DNA of 64,000 nt from Prunella strophiata (GCA_036583965.1 JAZBQD010000014.1:48117126-48181125), one strand, 5' to 3'. Shown: positions 12,607 through 26,352, numbered from the stretch's first letter. The notes: generated by a model from the letters alone, not told the origin. Made by a program: numbers and translations.

Positions 12607-14687
12607 TTGAGCACCAATGAGACATTGGGTGCTCACTGTAAAAACACGGGAGATCTGGAAGTGAAATGCGTAACTGCAAAGTATTAATAACTTCTGTAAT
12701 TTCAGGGGAAGAAGAAGCAATGGTGCTTAGAGGAAGGAAGGCATAAAATTAATAACTGTGCTTTAAGTGGGCACAGTTCATAGTGTTTTGATCTTAGTAA
12801 TACAAGAGATATAAAAAAAGCAGAGCTGGAGGAGCCAACACAATTCATGCCTGCCTTTCAATAAAAGACAATAGAATGAAAAGTTGTTTATAATAGGAAA
12901 CTTTGGAAAAGCCCTATACACCATCTCTATCTTTCATACATAAAAGAAATTGGTCATAGTCAATTTTTTAAGATAAGCACTAATATACTGAACATTAAAG
13001 TATATAGAGGAAAATTTATAGAAGTGAAAAATTGCCTCCTGCCTTGGTCTTTTTGCTAATACATGAGAAAATGTGAGAGGAATATTTTGATTTATATATA
13101 CTGCATGATTGAATACGATTGAGGTTTTTCAGATGTGACCTAATGTATTAAGAATTTCTTCCCTTTAAAACTGGAAGGGGAAGCTGAAAAATTTTGAAAT
13201 GTGGTTTTCTTTGGTATGTAATTAAACTATAAATGACCTTTTATGTAGTTAATCTGTATATTCTAATTTTAAAAGTTTTGTGTTTTATTAGCAAGAAAAT
13301 CTTCTGTCAGTCCTGCACCAATATTCTTACATGGGGACCGTGGTCCCTTAATCAGAAGATCCTGTCACCATCAAATGCAGAAGACAGAGCCAGTGGTCAT
13401 TCATCTTCAAGTGCTGCAGTAGTCTGGAAGAACAAATTTCATGCCTTTGCTACCATTTATACAGCTACAGATTTGTTTTTGTTTAATGCTTTTGGGTATT
13501 GTAAACATGATAGGAAAGCTACTATGTTTTACTCTGTGATGACAATTTCTTTGGCAGACTAGAAAATCTCAGGTCGGACTGGTTACTACCTACCAGTTGG
13601 AGAAATTTTCAAGGATTTTGTGTTCTTTTGGTAATACTTTATAAATAGTACCTGTTTCTTAAGATGCTGGAGAGTGTTATCCCACTGGATACAGACTGTG
13701 GAAACACAGGAGAGAGATCCAAACAAATTGCAGTATGTGGTGCATAGTTACTTAAATGTTTGTAAGCTGTGTGACACCAAAAAAAGCAGGGATCAGCCGT
13801 GTTTACCGACCTGAATTTTTATCACATTCTGCTGACAAATCTTGTTTCATGAATAAATACCTCATTCATGGAATAAGCATAATGTATTTCTCAAAAGTAC
13901 AATTTACTGACTTGAAGTTTATGCTTTACTGACACTATTGGAATGAGACACGTATCTAGTGGGTGTCTTCCCTGCCCTTGGCAGAGGGGTTGGATATGGG
14001 TCCCTTCCCACCCGTTTATTGTGCCATACAGGCATCTTCCAAGGAGGAGAGTTTTGCAGTTCAGGACTCTGCTGAGCACTGTACACCCCAACACATGCAC
14101 GCAGGCACTTTTATGCCTGTTTCATTATCCCAGCAAGAAGCTCAGACGAGTCAACAGCAAAAAAAACATCCTACGCGAGTTCCTTTTTCTCTTAAAGTCC
14201 TGTTGCACGGCTGAAAATGCCGCCAGAAATCATTGTTCAAGATGGTAAAGAAGCGGGGGGGAACGCTGCGCGGCCTTTCTGCCGGCCCGTGCCCGGCCCG
14301 CGGTGCCCGCGGCGCTCCCGCGGCGGGGCGGGCGCGGCCAGGGCCGGCGCGCCGGGCGCAGGGGCCGAGCGGCGGGGCGCGGCCGAGCGCGGCTGGGGGC
14401 AGGTCCGGCGCTGCCACCGCAGCACGTCCCCATCCCGCTCGGCCGGAGGGGAGCTCGCAGGAGTCCATTTTACCGGGCCAGTGCTCGCCGAGGCTCGGCG
14501 GGAGCGGGGCAGAGCCGGCGGCGCCCCGGGGCAGCCGCAGCGCCCGGCGGGCGGTGCGTGCGGCGGGCGGGGGAGAGGCGGCCCGGGCAGCGAGAGCGGG
14601 TGAACCATCCCACAAACACACGCTGAGAGCTCGTGGCAGCAGAGAGCAGCGTTTGCGTTGGTTTCCCCCACACTCCGTCCCCCCCTC

Positions 14688-14690
<3 letters not shown>

Positions 14691-14720
<30 letters not shown>
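14691..14720. repeat. 30-base T run in the ST7 5' leader
   Basis: Thirty uninterrupted T follow a C-rich stretch and end 21 bases before the ST7 start codon. If transcribed it forms a long oligo(U) and pyrimidine tract in the 5' UTR. Its length is prone to variation and to sequencing error. Confidence 0.9.
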
Positions 14721-14741
14721 CCTCTTTTCTCTCCAAAAAAC

Positions 14742-14892
14742 ATGGCTGAAGCTGGGACGGGCTTTTTGGAACAGCTCAAGTCTTGCATCGTCTGGTCCTG
14801 GACTTATCTCTGGACGCTGTGGTTCTTCATCATGCTGTTCCTCGTCTACATCTTGAGGGTGCCGCTGAAGATCAATGACAATTTAAGCACAG
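14742..14892 (+). CDS. ST7: ST7 first coding exon (canonical N terminus)
   Basis: This exon encodes residues 1-50 of ST7 (suppressor of tumorigenicity 7), a conserved multi-pass membrane protein family implicated in growth control and matrix remodelling. The reading begins MAEAGTGFLEQLKSCIVW and ends PLKINDNLST. Residues about 19-40 (IVWSWTYLWTLWFFIMLFLV and following) form the first hydrophobic, membrane-spanning segment. The ATG sits in a strong Kozak context (A at -3, G at +4) and an in-frame TGA at 14601 lies upstream, so no longer N terminus is likely. The exon ends after ACA G at a GTAGGC donor, in phase 1, matching the known next residues VSM when joined to exon 2. Exon 2 and the rest of the gene lie beyond the window. 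CAPZA2 lies about 14.5 kb upstream on the same strand. Confidence 0.95.
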
Positions 14893-17800
14893 GTAGGCTG
14901 TGATCGTCTGCCCCTTGCCCTGCCCGGGGGCGGCTCAGCCGGGGCTGCCCGTGGGGGAGCGCCCAGCGCCGCCCCCTCGGGTGCTGGAGTCCTGGCTTAA
15001 GCTGTTTGTGCTGTTCCTATTGTGCTCAAGCAATCTTATTAACCAGGACTAAAACTTCAGGTGTGTTTCTGATAAATATTATAGCTCAGCTACTTTTTTG
15101 AATGATAATAAATAACGAGAGTGTAAGTTCCCTGGAAGATTATCGCTGTTGCAGTGGACTTTGCCTTGAGTGCTCAGACTCGCTAAGGTAGTGTGCCGCT
15201 GCTGTACTGAATCAGCAGTAACTTACATACTGTTAGCCGGTCTGGATTGGGCAGTTATGGCTTTATCTTGAAGTTGCTTATTTTTCCTACCCATCTACTT
15301 TGATAATTTCATTCTGGACCCCCCACCCTCCTGCTGGAGGAGACAAATTAGTTTGGGGGCAGATGACATGTAACCCATGTGGCATCCCTGCTGCTGGGAA
15401 GTCAAACATTATCTGAGCATTTTTCGCCCATCCTTCTGGCCTGTTCTCATTTGATAAGCCTCTGGCAATTCCAGCATCAAAGAAGAACTTTTAAAAAAAT
15501 AGAAGATTCAGCATAAGGCAGCTTTCCCTTTAAGCATAAAGGCAATTATAAATTGCGTTTATAAATTATGAACTTTAAATGCAGGTTTGGTCAAATTTTC
15601 ATTATATGTCTTTGGACAATATCCTGTTTCTTTAGACATTACTGCATACTGATTAGAACAGGAAATAATTCTTGTTGCTGGATTCTTAATAATTTATGTA
15701 ATGCGTCTGTCCCAGGTAAACATTGCAGGCCATGCTTGTCAAGCAGAAGTGCCCGAATGCTTTATATTATAATTTTCACTATTGCAAAAAATCACAGGCA
15801 TCCATCTGAGACCTAATCAACCCCCTCTGATTTCTTCCTGAGTTCGAACAAATTCTTGATGCACTTTCTCATTTGAAATGTTACTCCAGCTGAGTCATCT
15901 TGGGGTTTACAGAAATGTCTCAAAATTGCTACTAAAATGACAGTATGAAATCTTTGAGGAGTTTAAAAAGGCTGAAGAAAGTCCCAAAGTGTCTGATAAA
16001 AATGAGTTACTGAGGAGAAAGATAGGCACAGTATGGTCTTTATGCATCATCTGTTCCTAAATGGAATTTATTTAAAAATTAGTACCAGTAATAGCATGAT
16101 CATTTTTTGTTTATTTTAGTTTTTCAAAGTTTTTGTGAATTAATTAAAACAGATTTAATTTATTGTGGATTGTCTTCCCCCTCTAGCCCCCCCCAGCTGA
16201 TTACAGCTGGATTCTACTGTCATTAGTTTAAGGTTGATCATGAAGTACCACAGCAACTGATGATGTGATACCAATCACATATATTTCAGTGATGTGAAAA
16301 TAAATGTGTAAATGTTGCTACTAAAATTTCTGTGTGATATAAAGGAATAGTAGAGTGATTTTAAAAATGGGTATTTTCCTGGAGCAGGCTGGATCTGTTG
16401 GTGAGTTGAGGTCAAACAAACTGGTTTTCAGTCCCACCAGCGGCAGGCTTAGGCAGCCAGTTAAAAAAACGCAGTTCCACAGGCATGGTTTGTACTTCAT
16501 GAAGTAGTGATTTAGAAAGGTTTTAGAGATTTAGATCAAACAGCTTGAACAGAGCCCACAGTGGGCTGCTGTGATACGAAGGACTAGTGTGGCATGTATG
16601 GGAGGGCACCTGCCTCAAGGACCTGGTGCTTGCTACTGCTGTATGATTTTGTTTTTCCATGCCTCGTGTTAATATTTTTAAAAGTAAGTGGAAAAGCTGG
16701 AGAAGGTAGTGGAAAAATTATTCCAGGGCTGGAGAGAAGCATCAGAATAAGGTTACAGTAAGGTGGTACTGTCACTGGAGAGAGAAAAAAATGGCCTTTT
16801 AATAATGAAAAGAATTATAAGAATTGATGACTAGAAGCAGAGGGCAAACTCAATTTTGTCATAATCAGGTGTTAATTTTTAGGAAACTTGGATCAGCTTA
16901 TAAAGGAGCCTGTGGGATTTGCATGTCTGAAAGTCTTCAAATCCAGTGGTGAAATAGGAATCACAAGTGTTCATGCAGCCTTAAATTGCTTTTTGGCAAG
17001 GAGAGGGCAGCAAGCTGTGCACCACTGGCAGTCAGAGTCATTGCAGATGGTTTTACCAAATAGATGGGTGGTTGGTCACTTGTATCAGAAAGTCTGAGTA
17101 AGAAGTGTGGGGTCTTGTTTCCCTCTTTCAGAGTTGTACAGATGTGCACACCCGAGCATTAGTGTGTTGGCCGTCCTCTGTGTTTCAGTGAGCTCCCAGG
17201 CTTGAGGGTCCTCCATTTGGCCAAGCATAATTTCAGTGTCCTCAGTGGAGTACACTACTGTGATATAAAGGGAAATCTAGTCTGTCATATAAAAATACTA
17301 ATGTTAAGTCTGATTGTGGTGTTTCATGTGGTTTGTGTTTTGTTTTGTTTTTAATTTTTTTAAAGTTTGATGTCCAGATCAAATAATAAAACTATGAATA
17401 GGAGTGTTTGAACTATTGTACCATACCATTAGCCAGGAAGCAAGAGAGGACACTTAATATGCCAGACTAGAATACTAAATACAGAATAAGCAATTGAGGA
17501 AGTGGATGTTATCATCTTATTCCAAAATAATTAAACATGCCTATTTTATATAACATGCTGTATTTTCTTCCCATGTTGGCACTTGCATGACTTCTGAATG
17601 CCACACTAATCTGAACTAAGACACACCTCTTCTAAAAATGTGCTTGTTTTTCCTGACATAAGAATTTGGATTTCTAGTCAAATCCTAAGAAGGAAAAAGG
17701 CACTGGAGTTAAAAACTTTCTGATTATTTTATTTATCCTTTCAAAGTGCAACAGCTGAATTTAATGACCGGAGCATTAAGTGCGACTGGCTTGTGACAAG

Positions 17801-20800
17801 GCATAGAGGAGGAAACCTCTGGCTTGCCGAGGGTAGAGAAATCAGATAAATTGATTTCTTAAAAGTGTGAAAAATAAATACAGGGGTATGAGCTCTGGGC
17901 CGATTCTGACTCTGTTGGTGTCTGTGGAATATTATTATTCAGCTGTGCTGGAGCAAGGCCCTGTGGTGTTGCCAGCTGAGCTGCTAGAGAAGGGAGCTTT
18001 ACAAGCCTGCAGAATGGAAGAAAACAAATAAAGGTGTCCTCCCTGAGGTCAGCAGGCCCAGGGTAACCACGGTTGGAAGAGCAAGACTGCATCACCTTGT
18101 GGTGGCTAGGACAGAGTTGTTATCTGAGGAACATGGTATAGTTTTTCATTTTGAATAGTTTTTCATTATGAATTTTAAAAAACTAATATTATGACATTCC
18201 TACTGAAATAAAAAGCTAAAATTTTAGTTAATGTGGTATTTGTGATCAGGTAATAGACTTCTTCCAGCCCAGTACCTGAAACAGTGTGCATGGTGCTGGC
18301 CATTTGGAGAGGGAAGAGGCTGGTGTGGAGCAGGGCTGGCAGCACCGGCCATCACCAGGTCCCCACTCACCCCTGTGGTTTGTGTGGCCAGGGGCTGAAG
18401 TGAACATGTTCAAAGTCCTGTAAATTTAGGATGGCTACACTTTCTCTTTGTCTAGGAATCTCTCAGAAGGCACAAAGTGGAGAGGTTTTTTAAGTCAGCC
18501 TGGCCCACCTCAGATGTGTTCACCAGTGTGTGCATTGCACTGACTTCAGGAAGCAAAGCACTTGGAAAAGACCCATCTTATGAAACTACCTTGTGTTAAA
18601 CCATGCAGGAAAGCTGAGGGTGATTTCATTAGCAGAAATACTGCAGGAGATGGAGAGATGGAGCCTGTCTCTCAGGTTTGGGCTATGCTGTCTGAGGATG
18701 GTGGCTGCTGTCAGCGAAGCTCATCTCATCTCTTTCATCTTCCCTTTCTGGGCTTCCTGACTCTGCAGATCTATACTGCACATTGGTGCAATGTGCCCCA
18801 ATAAGCTGCAATGTGAGAAAAAAAAAGTAACTTTTCATTCCCATGGTCTCAAATTCAAGCAGCAGCAGCAAACATTTGCCTGTTATTAAAATTTCACTAA
18901 TTTCCCTTTTTCCCTGCTGCTGATAATTTGGCCGTGTGGAGCTGTGCATGCAATCCCTTAGGACAGAAGGGATTTTGGGGACTGGACGCCTGGGAGTGTG
19001 CCTTCCCTGGGCTGGGGACACAGCTGCAGGGGCTGGGGCTGCCAGTGCCTGTCCTGTCGGTGTGTTTGGTGTGATAGCATCTTGACAGCCAGTCAGGAGG
19101 CATTGTTCCCCTTCATAAATTTAAGCTAGTGCAGTTAATCATGAGGGCTGGAAAACATTAACCTGACAAAGGCCAGGGAGTTTCAAATAGTTTGAAAACC
19201 AGTGAACAGATTCTTTCTTTTAAGAAGAACTGAAGCACAGTTAGTTTTAGTTCTGCAGACTTGCTGGTAGTTGTTTGGTCTTTCTTCAAAGCAATCTGCC
19301 GTCCTTGTGATGGGTTTCCCTAAGCATCCGCTGTGCGAGCTGCAGAAGAGAGTGTGGTGGTGGGTGAAGTCAACAGAAAGCCTGGAAAAAAACTCTCATG
19401 CCACCAAAGGAGATGGAAGAATTCCTAACTCCCTGCAAGTACCGTGTAGATTTGTTTGGGGTGTTTTTTAGAACTTGACTGTTGAAAGTAAAATTTCAAA
19501 CACATGACCACTTCTGTCAAGGTCAGCATCAGTCCTGCATGTGAAATTCACAGTCAGTCACAGATAGATAGTTTGCTCACTGACCCAAAATCACTTGCGT
19601 TAATTTTTGCATTTCTTAGAATGTAAATTAAATATTTACTACATACTGATCTTATTTTCTACTTAGTGGAATAAAAGTAAACAGTGTTTTCTTAACTATT
19701 GACCCTCTCTTCAGTTATATCACTTAAAGCACCTCAAAGCATTTGTAGTTGCTGCTGAGCCTCCAGACAGGGTTTGGATGTTATAGGTTTTTTCAGTCTG
19801 CCTTGTTGGGTTTTGCAAAAATCAGTTTTTACTGCTGTAGGCTAATATTCAGGAGGTTATTATAAAACAGGTTTTAACTGTTTTAAGTATGTGTATTTTA
19901 ATCATGGTACACTTGGAAATATTTTTTTTATGGAAGAGATTATGATGTGCAAAAGTAGTATGTTACTTTTGACAGAAAGTAGACAAATCTTTGTAGATTA
20001 AACTGGGGATTCTTGGGGGAAAAGCCATATCAAAATTTGCTGGATCAATGTCCAATGGATACAGTATACAATGATACTTGTTTTCTATGAATTTTGACAT
20101 TTTTTCACCAGCTTGACTTTTTGGTTGAGCTGAATTTTTCAGTCAGCATCAGATGCTGGAAACAGAGCGAAGTTTGTAGGTTTTTAGAAAATACTGTCTT
20201 AAGAAATTGACTTTCTTACTGCAAAAGCTCTAGAAGATTTGCAGTCAATATTTCAGGGAAATGTGTAAGCCAGAGCCTTCAAAATAATTTTTGATAAAAT
20301 CTTGAGTGAGCTTACTGTAACACTGACTTATATACAACCATGGAGCTGTACTGCCAGCTTCTAACTGAAGTCTGATGACCTCTGTGTGCTGATGAAAATC
20401 TGCCAAAATGCTTCTAAAACCGTGTATGTGTACTGGGATTTTCCCAAAGCATCCACTGAGTGCCTGGACAAATTTAGCCCAAAAGAACATAAGCCCCCCA
20501 TCGTTCACAGGGGTCATAGGTCCTAATTGTCTGAGTGGCTGCAAAAATACCACCATTCTAAATTAAAGAAAGAACTTAAAATAGATATATTTTTTGGTGG
20601 TTATTTTGCAAAGCAAATACAAAAATCCAGATCATAAATTTGCATTTGTGAACGACAAAAGAAGTGCTAACTGGTGTCAGTGCCTCAAGGACTGAAGAGA
20701 GAGAGAAAAGTACATAAATCTGTGCCAAGGCTGTACATTAAATGAAAGATAGAAGGTCATGATGCCTGCCTGAGAGCAGCACCTGGCAGGAATTAGGAAG

Positions 20801-22560
20801 ATGATGTTTCATAAAACAGGGATTTTGGAGGGAATGACCTGTCTGTGTTTTAAAATGAATTCTCTGAAAGGATCTATGAAGAGTCTAGCAAAACCACACT
20901 GTTAACCTAAAGAAGCTGAAGCTGTTTATCTAATCACAGAGAAGCTACTTGACAGTAGCTAAGGAGGTGTAAGAGCTTTAATCTAGTTGACAAACATATA
21001 GTGAGCTTCCTAAATATTTGGGGGTAAAATACATGTTAACTTGTCAGAATTGGGGCCCGAATCATCAGTGGTCTGAAGAAGCAGCCTGGCTGTGAGACAT
21101 GCTGTGTGCTGTGCCCTTGCTGTAGTAGAGAGGTGGTTGCTTATGATGTAAACTCTGTGGTGTGAAGAAAGTAGTAGGTACTAAAGTAACCTTTAATATA
21201 GGGAAGACAGATCTTAAAAAAGGGGGTGGCTGCAAACTGAACCCAGAGGAATGCACATGTGAAGTGTTTTTTATAAGAGCTTTTTGGAGATGTGTTTTTT
21301 TGACCCAGCTGATATGGAAAGGGATATTATGCCTCTCCATCTTTGGCTCTTGTAGTATTAAGACCCTCAGTGTAATGAGGATTGCCAGGCTCCTCAGTGG
21401 GAAGCTGGGAGTGAAATCTAATGGCCCAGAGTAAACAGGAGAGGTGACTAGTTAAAACACTATTATGCTCAGGTTTAAAAGCCCCCACACCCAGCTAAAT
21501 CCATTTGGTGATGGTGTGCAGGTGTGTTGTACACAGAGGCTCTGATAGTCCCAGATGTGCCAGGACTTTTGTGCACATGCCAGAGAGTAGTCCCTGCCGA
21601 GTCCAAGGTTTCTCTGTGTGTTCAGTCAGCTGGCAAGTTCTGTGCTTAAGGGAGAGTTATTTGTCTTGTTGGCAAGTGGTAAAGCAAATAAAACCACTTA
21701 AGTGGTGACTTAGGTTGGAGGGCCAAAGCAGTTTCTTCTAGGTTGAAGGAATGGACATTGTTGTCAGGAACTAATGAAGTCTTTTGTATGGCTGCCACAA
21801 GAAGCCAGGAATTCACCCTTTTTTATCCAAGATTAGTTATTTAAGAAGGTATTTTATATTTAGCAAAATCAGGCCCTGCTCTAGATATGTGTCAAAGTGT
21901 TGAATACAACTGAGAGTTCTCTTGAACTGTACAGGGAGAACTAAGGCAAAGGGAAATGAGACCTTGATGCTGCAAACCTTCAGTGGTTTAGTTTGTTCCA
22001 CAAGCATAGGCCCAGGGCTGTACTGCACTGGTAATTAATATGCATGAATTGTCAAAGACTTGGGCCTAAGTTTTTTGCTAAGGTACTGCAGAGAGCCTGT
22101 AGCAGTATGGGGGATAGAGTCCCCAGTTGTTTCTGCCCAAAGGAAGTTTTTCCTCTTGTGGTTTGATGATTGCAACTAAGTTTTGCCTTTTTTTACCAGA
22201 GCTGTTTCAGGAATATACTTAGGGCATCTGTCATAGAATTCAGGGTAATGCCTGTCCTGGTCCTGTGGACAGATTGTGAGGTGTTTGTGGGGATGTTATT
22301 CCTCTGTTGGTTGTTAAAGGGGGTGGTTGAAGGCTCCTTCCACCTGTTTTTAAATTAGCTCTTTGTGGCACTGAAGGCATCTATTGAAAGATTGTGTTAT
22401 AAACTCCTAGCTTGTCCTCATGTCTATGAAGTGTCATGTGGACCAGTGATGCTGTGTAAATACTAATGAGTTAAAGTTGCTTTGTGAAATCCCAGCACAG
22501 GCTAATTGGAATTGTTTTGTGTGTGTCTTAGCTGGGCACTGCAGAAGGGCAACCAGTCTT

Positions 22561-22590
22561 AACACCAAGCTTAAGAACACCAAGCTTAAG
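22561..22590. repeat. Perfect 15-bp tandem duplication
   Basis: AACACCAAGCTTAAG occurs twice head to tail (22561-22575 and 22576-22590) without mismatch, indicating a recent local duplication. Confidence 0.9.
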
Positions 22591-25139
22591 CAACAATAAT
22601 GCATTTAAAGACAAGAGTTAATGTCATGCTTTCAGCAGACAGAACAAACAAGTTGTAACTGTTAAGCCTGAGGAAAGGGCCTAAATTCAAAGTCCAAATC
22701 AAACCTCGCCAGCTGCTGAGAGAAGACAAAGATTTATTATTGTAGAGTCTAAACTGGAGATTTGTCACTGCGGTAGACTCATTGCTTAAGCGATTAAGTG
22801 CACTTAAATATACCAATTAGAAGGATGAAAGCTATAGGGCAAAAATGAAATGCAGTCATCTTTAAGATTCCTATTCTGTGTAGTGTGCCAACTGCAACCA
22901 TGAGAACTCATTTCCAGCTCACTTTCTACAAATAAACTTGGCTTATTAAATGTCAGGAATGTTAGGTTGAAATGCAGGGTCTTGTGTGCAGTGGCAAGAC
23001 ACTCAGAGATCAAATTTAAAGCACAAGAAATGTTATCATCATCGTCATCTTGTTTTGTAAGGCGGCCATTTATTTCTCAAGAAAATATGCCTGTAACCTG
23101 AGAGTGTCATAGATGTTGAACTTCACATAACTAAATGTTTTCGTGACATATCCTGTATGTTTATGCTGAGGGCTGAAAATTGTTTACGGCGTGGCTTGGT
23201 CTGAAGCAAGGTTATATGATCCACTAATGCACTTAATCTTCCATGTAAAATTTCTTTTGCTATTTTTAATACTGAAGTTAACTTGATAGCAGTGTACCCA
23301 TCTGGTATGTTTTACACAAATCTCGGCTTAGAGTCCCAGGCTAGTCATTTCCTCAGTTTTCAGAGAGAAGGTTAAACCAGAGCCTGTCAGAGAAGGCTTG
23401 CAGCTGGCCTTCTGCACCCTGTGCAGGGGACAAGGGGACACAGAGTCCCCGGGTGAGGCTCAAGATACTTCTTGAGCAGAAGCCAACTTCGTGCAGCAGC
23501 AGGATGCTGCAGCTGAGCTGATGAGCCCTCCCTGTGAAGAGAAGGACCTGAGGAGGTCTTGTGCAGGGCTGCACTGATGCACAATTACTGATCTTAGAAG
23601 CCAGAAGTGTCTTCTCTATAATGCTTGACTTGATGGATTTATCTGCCTGCTCAGAGTAGGCTCCTGTGTTGTGCTGTGCTGTTATAAAAGTGCCTTCTGG
23701 TCCCTGTGTCTGACTGTCCTGCTCATTGGGTCACAGGACAAAGGAGGATTGATACAAGCACAAGTGAATCACTTTAGTGATTAATATTGTTCTGCATATT
23801 CCCAGAAATTCTTGTCAGGAGTTCACTGCTTAAAAGTGCTGATGACAGCTGTGTTAGCAGTCACCCCAGAAGCCCCATAGTCTTGTGGGGAACACAAGTC
23901 CCAAGGAGCTCTGATTTGCTCCAGGGTTTCCTCAGGTGTCTGAGCCACAGGATTTCCTCAGACCTGGCCAGCAGGGTTTGGCCTGTGTTACAGCCAAGAG
24001 AATTTGTCAGCAGCTCTGCAGAAGGTGGAGTTTCCACCCTTGATGCTCTCCTGTGAGGAGTATGTAGGGGCTGTGCTCTGTGGCACTGGAGAGGTATACA
24101 GGCCTCTCTGGGTCCCCAACTCCAACACTCAGTCATATTTTACAATTATCTTCCCATAAACTGTTGCACTGAACAAATTTTTTTTCCAGAACTTGATTAT
24201 TCTCATGGATAGAAGCTTCTCTCTCACTCTGACTTAGATGTAGTTTGTGGCTGGCTTGCACATGTTTGTGACAGCTCTCTCCTTTACCTGCAGAAGCAGC
24301 AGCACCACCGTGAAGACTGGTTCCCAGTGCACTCATGTGGAGTTTTTTCTGCCTGTCCATCCCTTATAAGATTGAGTCAATTGGGTTTTTCCTCATTTGT
24401 TTTACTAAAACTGCTGGATGTCCTTGGTTCTGCTGGCAGTACTTTATTCTTTCAGTTTTCTGGCCATTTCATAACTGAGTTTGTACACTCTCCATCATAT
24501 GCCAAGGTAATGCTTCACTAACTGCCTTATATAATGTAATTAATCCTTCTCACCTTTCCAGTGAAAGTAGTTTTCCTTGCTGGTTCTGTGCCTTTTGCCC
24601 CATTAACTTTGATATGGTGTCCCTGGCAGCTCATGCCAGGTGCCTTCTCCACCTCCTGGTTTTGGTAGTGAAAATACTCTGTAAGGTTCAGTCGGCAGCT
24701 CCATGTGCTCTCCACACCATCCAGACTGGCTGCAGGTTTCTCCATCTCCTGTTTTAACTAGCTTTCTACAGCACTGTCAGTATTTTACTGAAATCCAGGC
24801 AGTTTAGAGCTATAAATTTTTCTTGGTAAGAGAAATGAATATTTTCAGTAAAGGGGTATATCTGATTGGTCTGCCATGATTTATTTATTTTGTTGTTCCG
24901 TCCCTATTTTTTTGTGTACTTCCATTGCCTAATTTATTGTTATCCTAAAAATTCTCCGTAGCTTGGGTGTGCATTTTAAAAACAGAAATATGAAGTACTC
25001 TGGCGTAATTTGGGGAATATGAACCATTTATTAAAACTGTCTCAATATGGGGCTTGCTTTTACAAATGTAATTTCCTTCAGCAAGTTGCTTTCTGTACAT
25101 TCTCTTGATCTTACACTCAGCCATGTGTTGAACATGTTG

Positions 25140-25204
25140 AGTCCTTTGAATTATATCTCATAATTCTGATTACATGAAAACACAGTCCTTTGAATTATAT
25201 CTCA
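25140..25204. repeat. 21-bp direct repeat, 44-base period
   Basis: A 21-base word beginning AGTCCTTTGAATTATATCTC is found exactly at 25140-25160 and again at 25184-25204, with 23 unique bases between. Confidence 0.9.
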
Positions 25205-26239
25205 CTTTCTCCTGTCACAGTCTCTTTTCTTGCCCTTCAATTATTTTCTTCCCCCCCATACAGCAGTTTTGTTCCCATTCAAAAGTGAAATAAGTATTCA
25301 CTTTGGAAACAACCATATCCTGCTTTTTACCTTGCTGTGTTCTTATTTATTTTGTTGAAATAGTCTTGGCTGTTGTATTTGGTTTGTTATCTATTTTAGC
25401 TGTTTTTTATACAGATCTTAAGTTATGACTTAGTCTGACTTTTTTAGATATAATTTCTCTGCCTTTTGTCCTCACCAAAGCAGGGGGAAATCTTTGAACA
25501 TCCCAGGTATTGCAGGTGTTACTTGTACAGGGCTGATACTGCTTTATTTGAAGGCCCCAGCTGATAGACTGGTATCATGAGGTAGAAACTGAAATTAACT
25601 TTCCATTATTATTTTGAGAAAGTCAGTGTTGCAATTCTGGTCTCCTTGAAGCAGTTGGTAAAGCTCCTGCAGAGTTGAGGAAATGATAATGTTGCCCCAA
25701 GGGTTTTTTATATTAGCCTCAATAGAAGACTCTCAATATATAGCATGAATGACTCTCACACACCTCCCAGCATTCTGAAATAAGTTTGCACATTTGCTGT
25801 CTTCCTGGATTTGAAACATGACAGGTACAAAGACACTGAGAACTGATGACAGTGCAGGTTAAATAAAGGCATTTAGCTTGAAAAGAAGTTGACCTGTCCA
25901 AACCTAATTTGCAAAGTTTCTTAGCTGCTTTTATGTTTAAAACTTTTTAATCAGTTTTCATGCCACACATTTTTATAATTCTTGAAGTTGCAATATAAAT
26001 TTTCAGTTTTGCAAGGTATCGTAGACTTTCTGACCATATGACAAATTTTGCACGACATAAGCCAAACCCAGTAATTAATAAATCACTCACTGAAAACTTT
26101 GTGTGCTTCAAGTACTATTCTCCTCTTCTGGAAGTCAGGTAGGTCTAAAATTCCCAATTTTTCTTCAGGCCACATTCAAACTGGCAATGACTGATTATGG
26201 AACAATACTGTTATTGGGTGATTGTTTTTATTTTTGTTT

Positions 26240-26352
26240 CTGAGCAATATATACAGTAATATATAAAATATATTATATTATATATACAAAATATATTGAT
26301 ATATATTATGTTATCTATTATATTTATGTTAGTAATGTATATGTAATAAAAT
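26240..26352. repeat. AT-rich microsatellite-like block
   Basis: About 110 bases of irregular TA, ATA and TATT words, with almost no G or C. It is a decayed simple repeat. Confidence 0.85.

Larger units (their letters stand above)
8407..14215. other. Intergenic DNA between CAPZA2 and ST7, second part
   Basis: No exon or RNA gene is recognised. It contains a 32-base A run at 9688, a 22-base T run at 10303, a G/T-rich low-complexity block at about 12432-12606, and otherwise unremarkable AT-rich sequence up to the CpG island. Confidence 0.6.
14220..14990. promoter_or_regulatory. ST7: CpG island and promoter of ST7
   Basis: GC content rises sharply from the AT-rich background, and CpG becomes frequent from about 14220 to 14990, covering the ST7 first coding exon and the start of its intron. 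SP1-type GC boxes are visible at 14325-14334 (GGGGCGGGCG) and 14926-14933. YY1-like cores lie at 14238-14245 (CAAGATGG) and near 14464 (CCATTTT). No TATA box precedes the exon, consistent with a dispersed CpG-island promoter. The transcription start cannot be set from sequence. Human ST7 is reported to have antisense transcripts, and this island could serve both directions, but nothing here proves that. Confidence 0.85.

Noticed and set aside
12390..12720. Lys/Asn/Gln/Thr-rich minus-strand proteins
   Set aside because: They arise from the G/T-rich low-complexity block. There is no domain or conservation signal.
14658..14741. An in-frame N-terminal extension of ST7 through a run of Phe codons
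   Set aside because: The first codon of that extension is TTG, not ATG, and the Phe run is the T30 homopolymer. The ATG at 14742 has a strong context and the conserved MAEAG start.
14151..14788. Several long frames on both strands over the CpG island (up to 207 codons)
   Set aside because: They are rich in Ala, Arg, Gly and Pro, as expected from GC-rich DNA read in any frame. Only the frame starting at 14742 matches a known protein, ST7.
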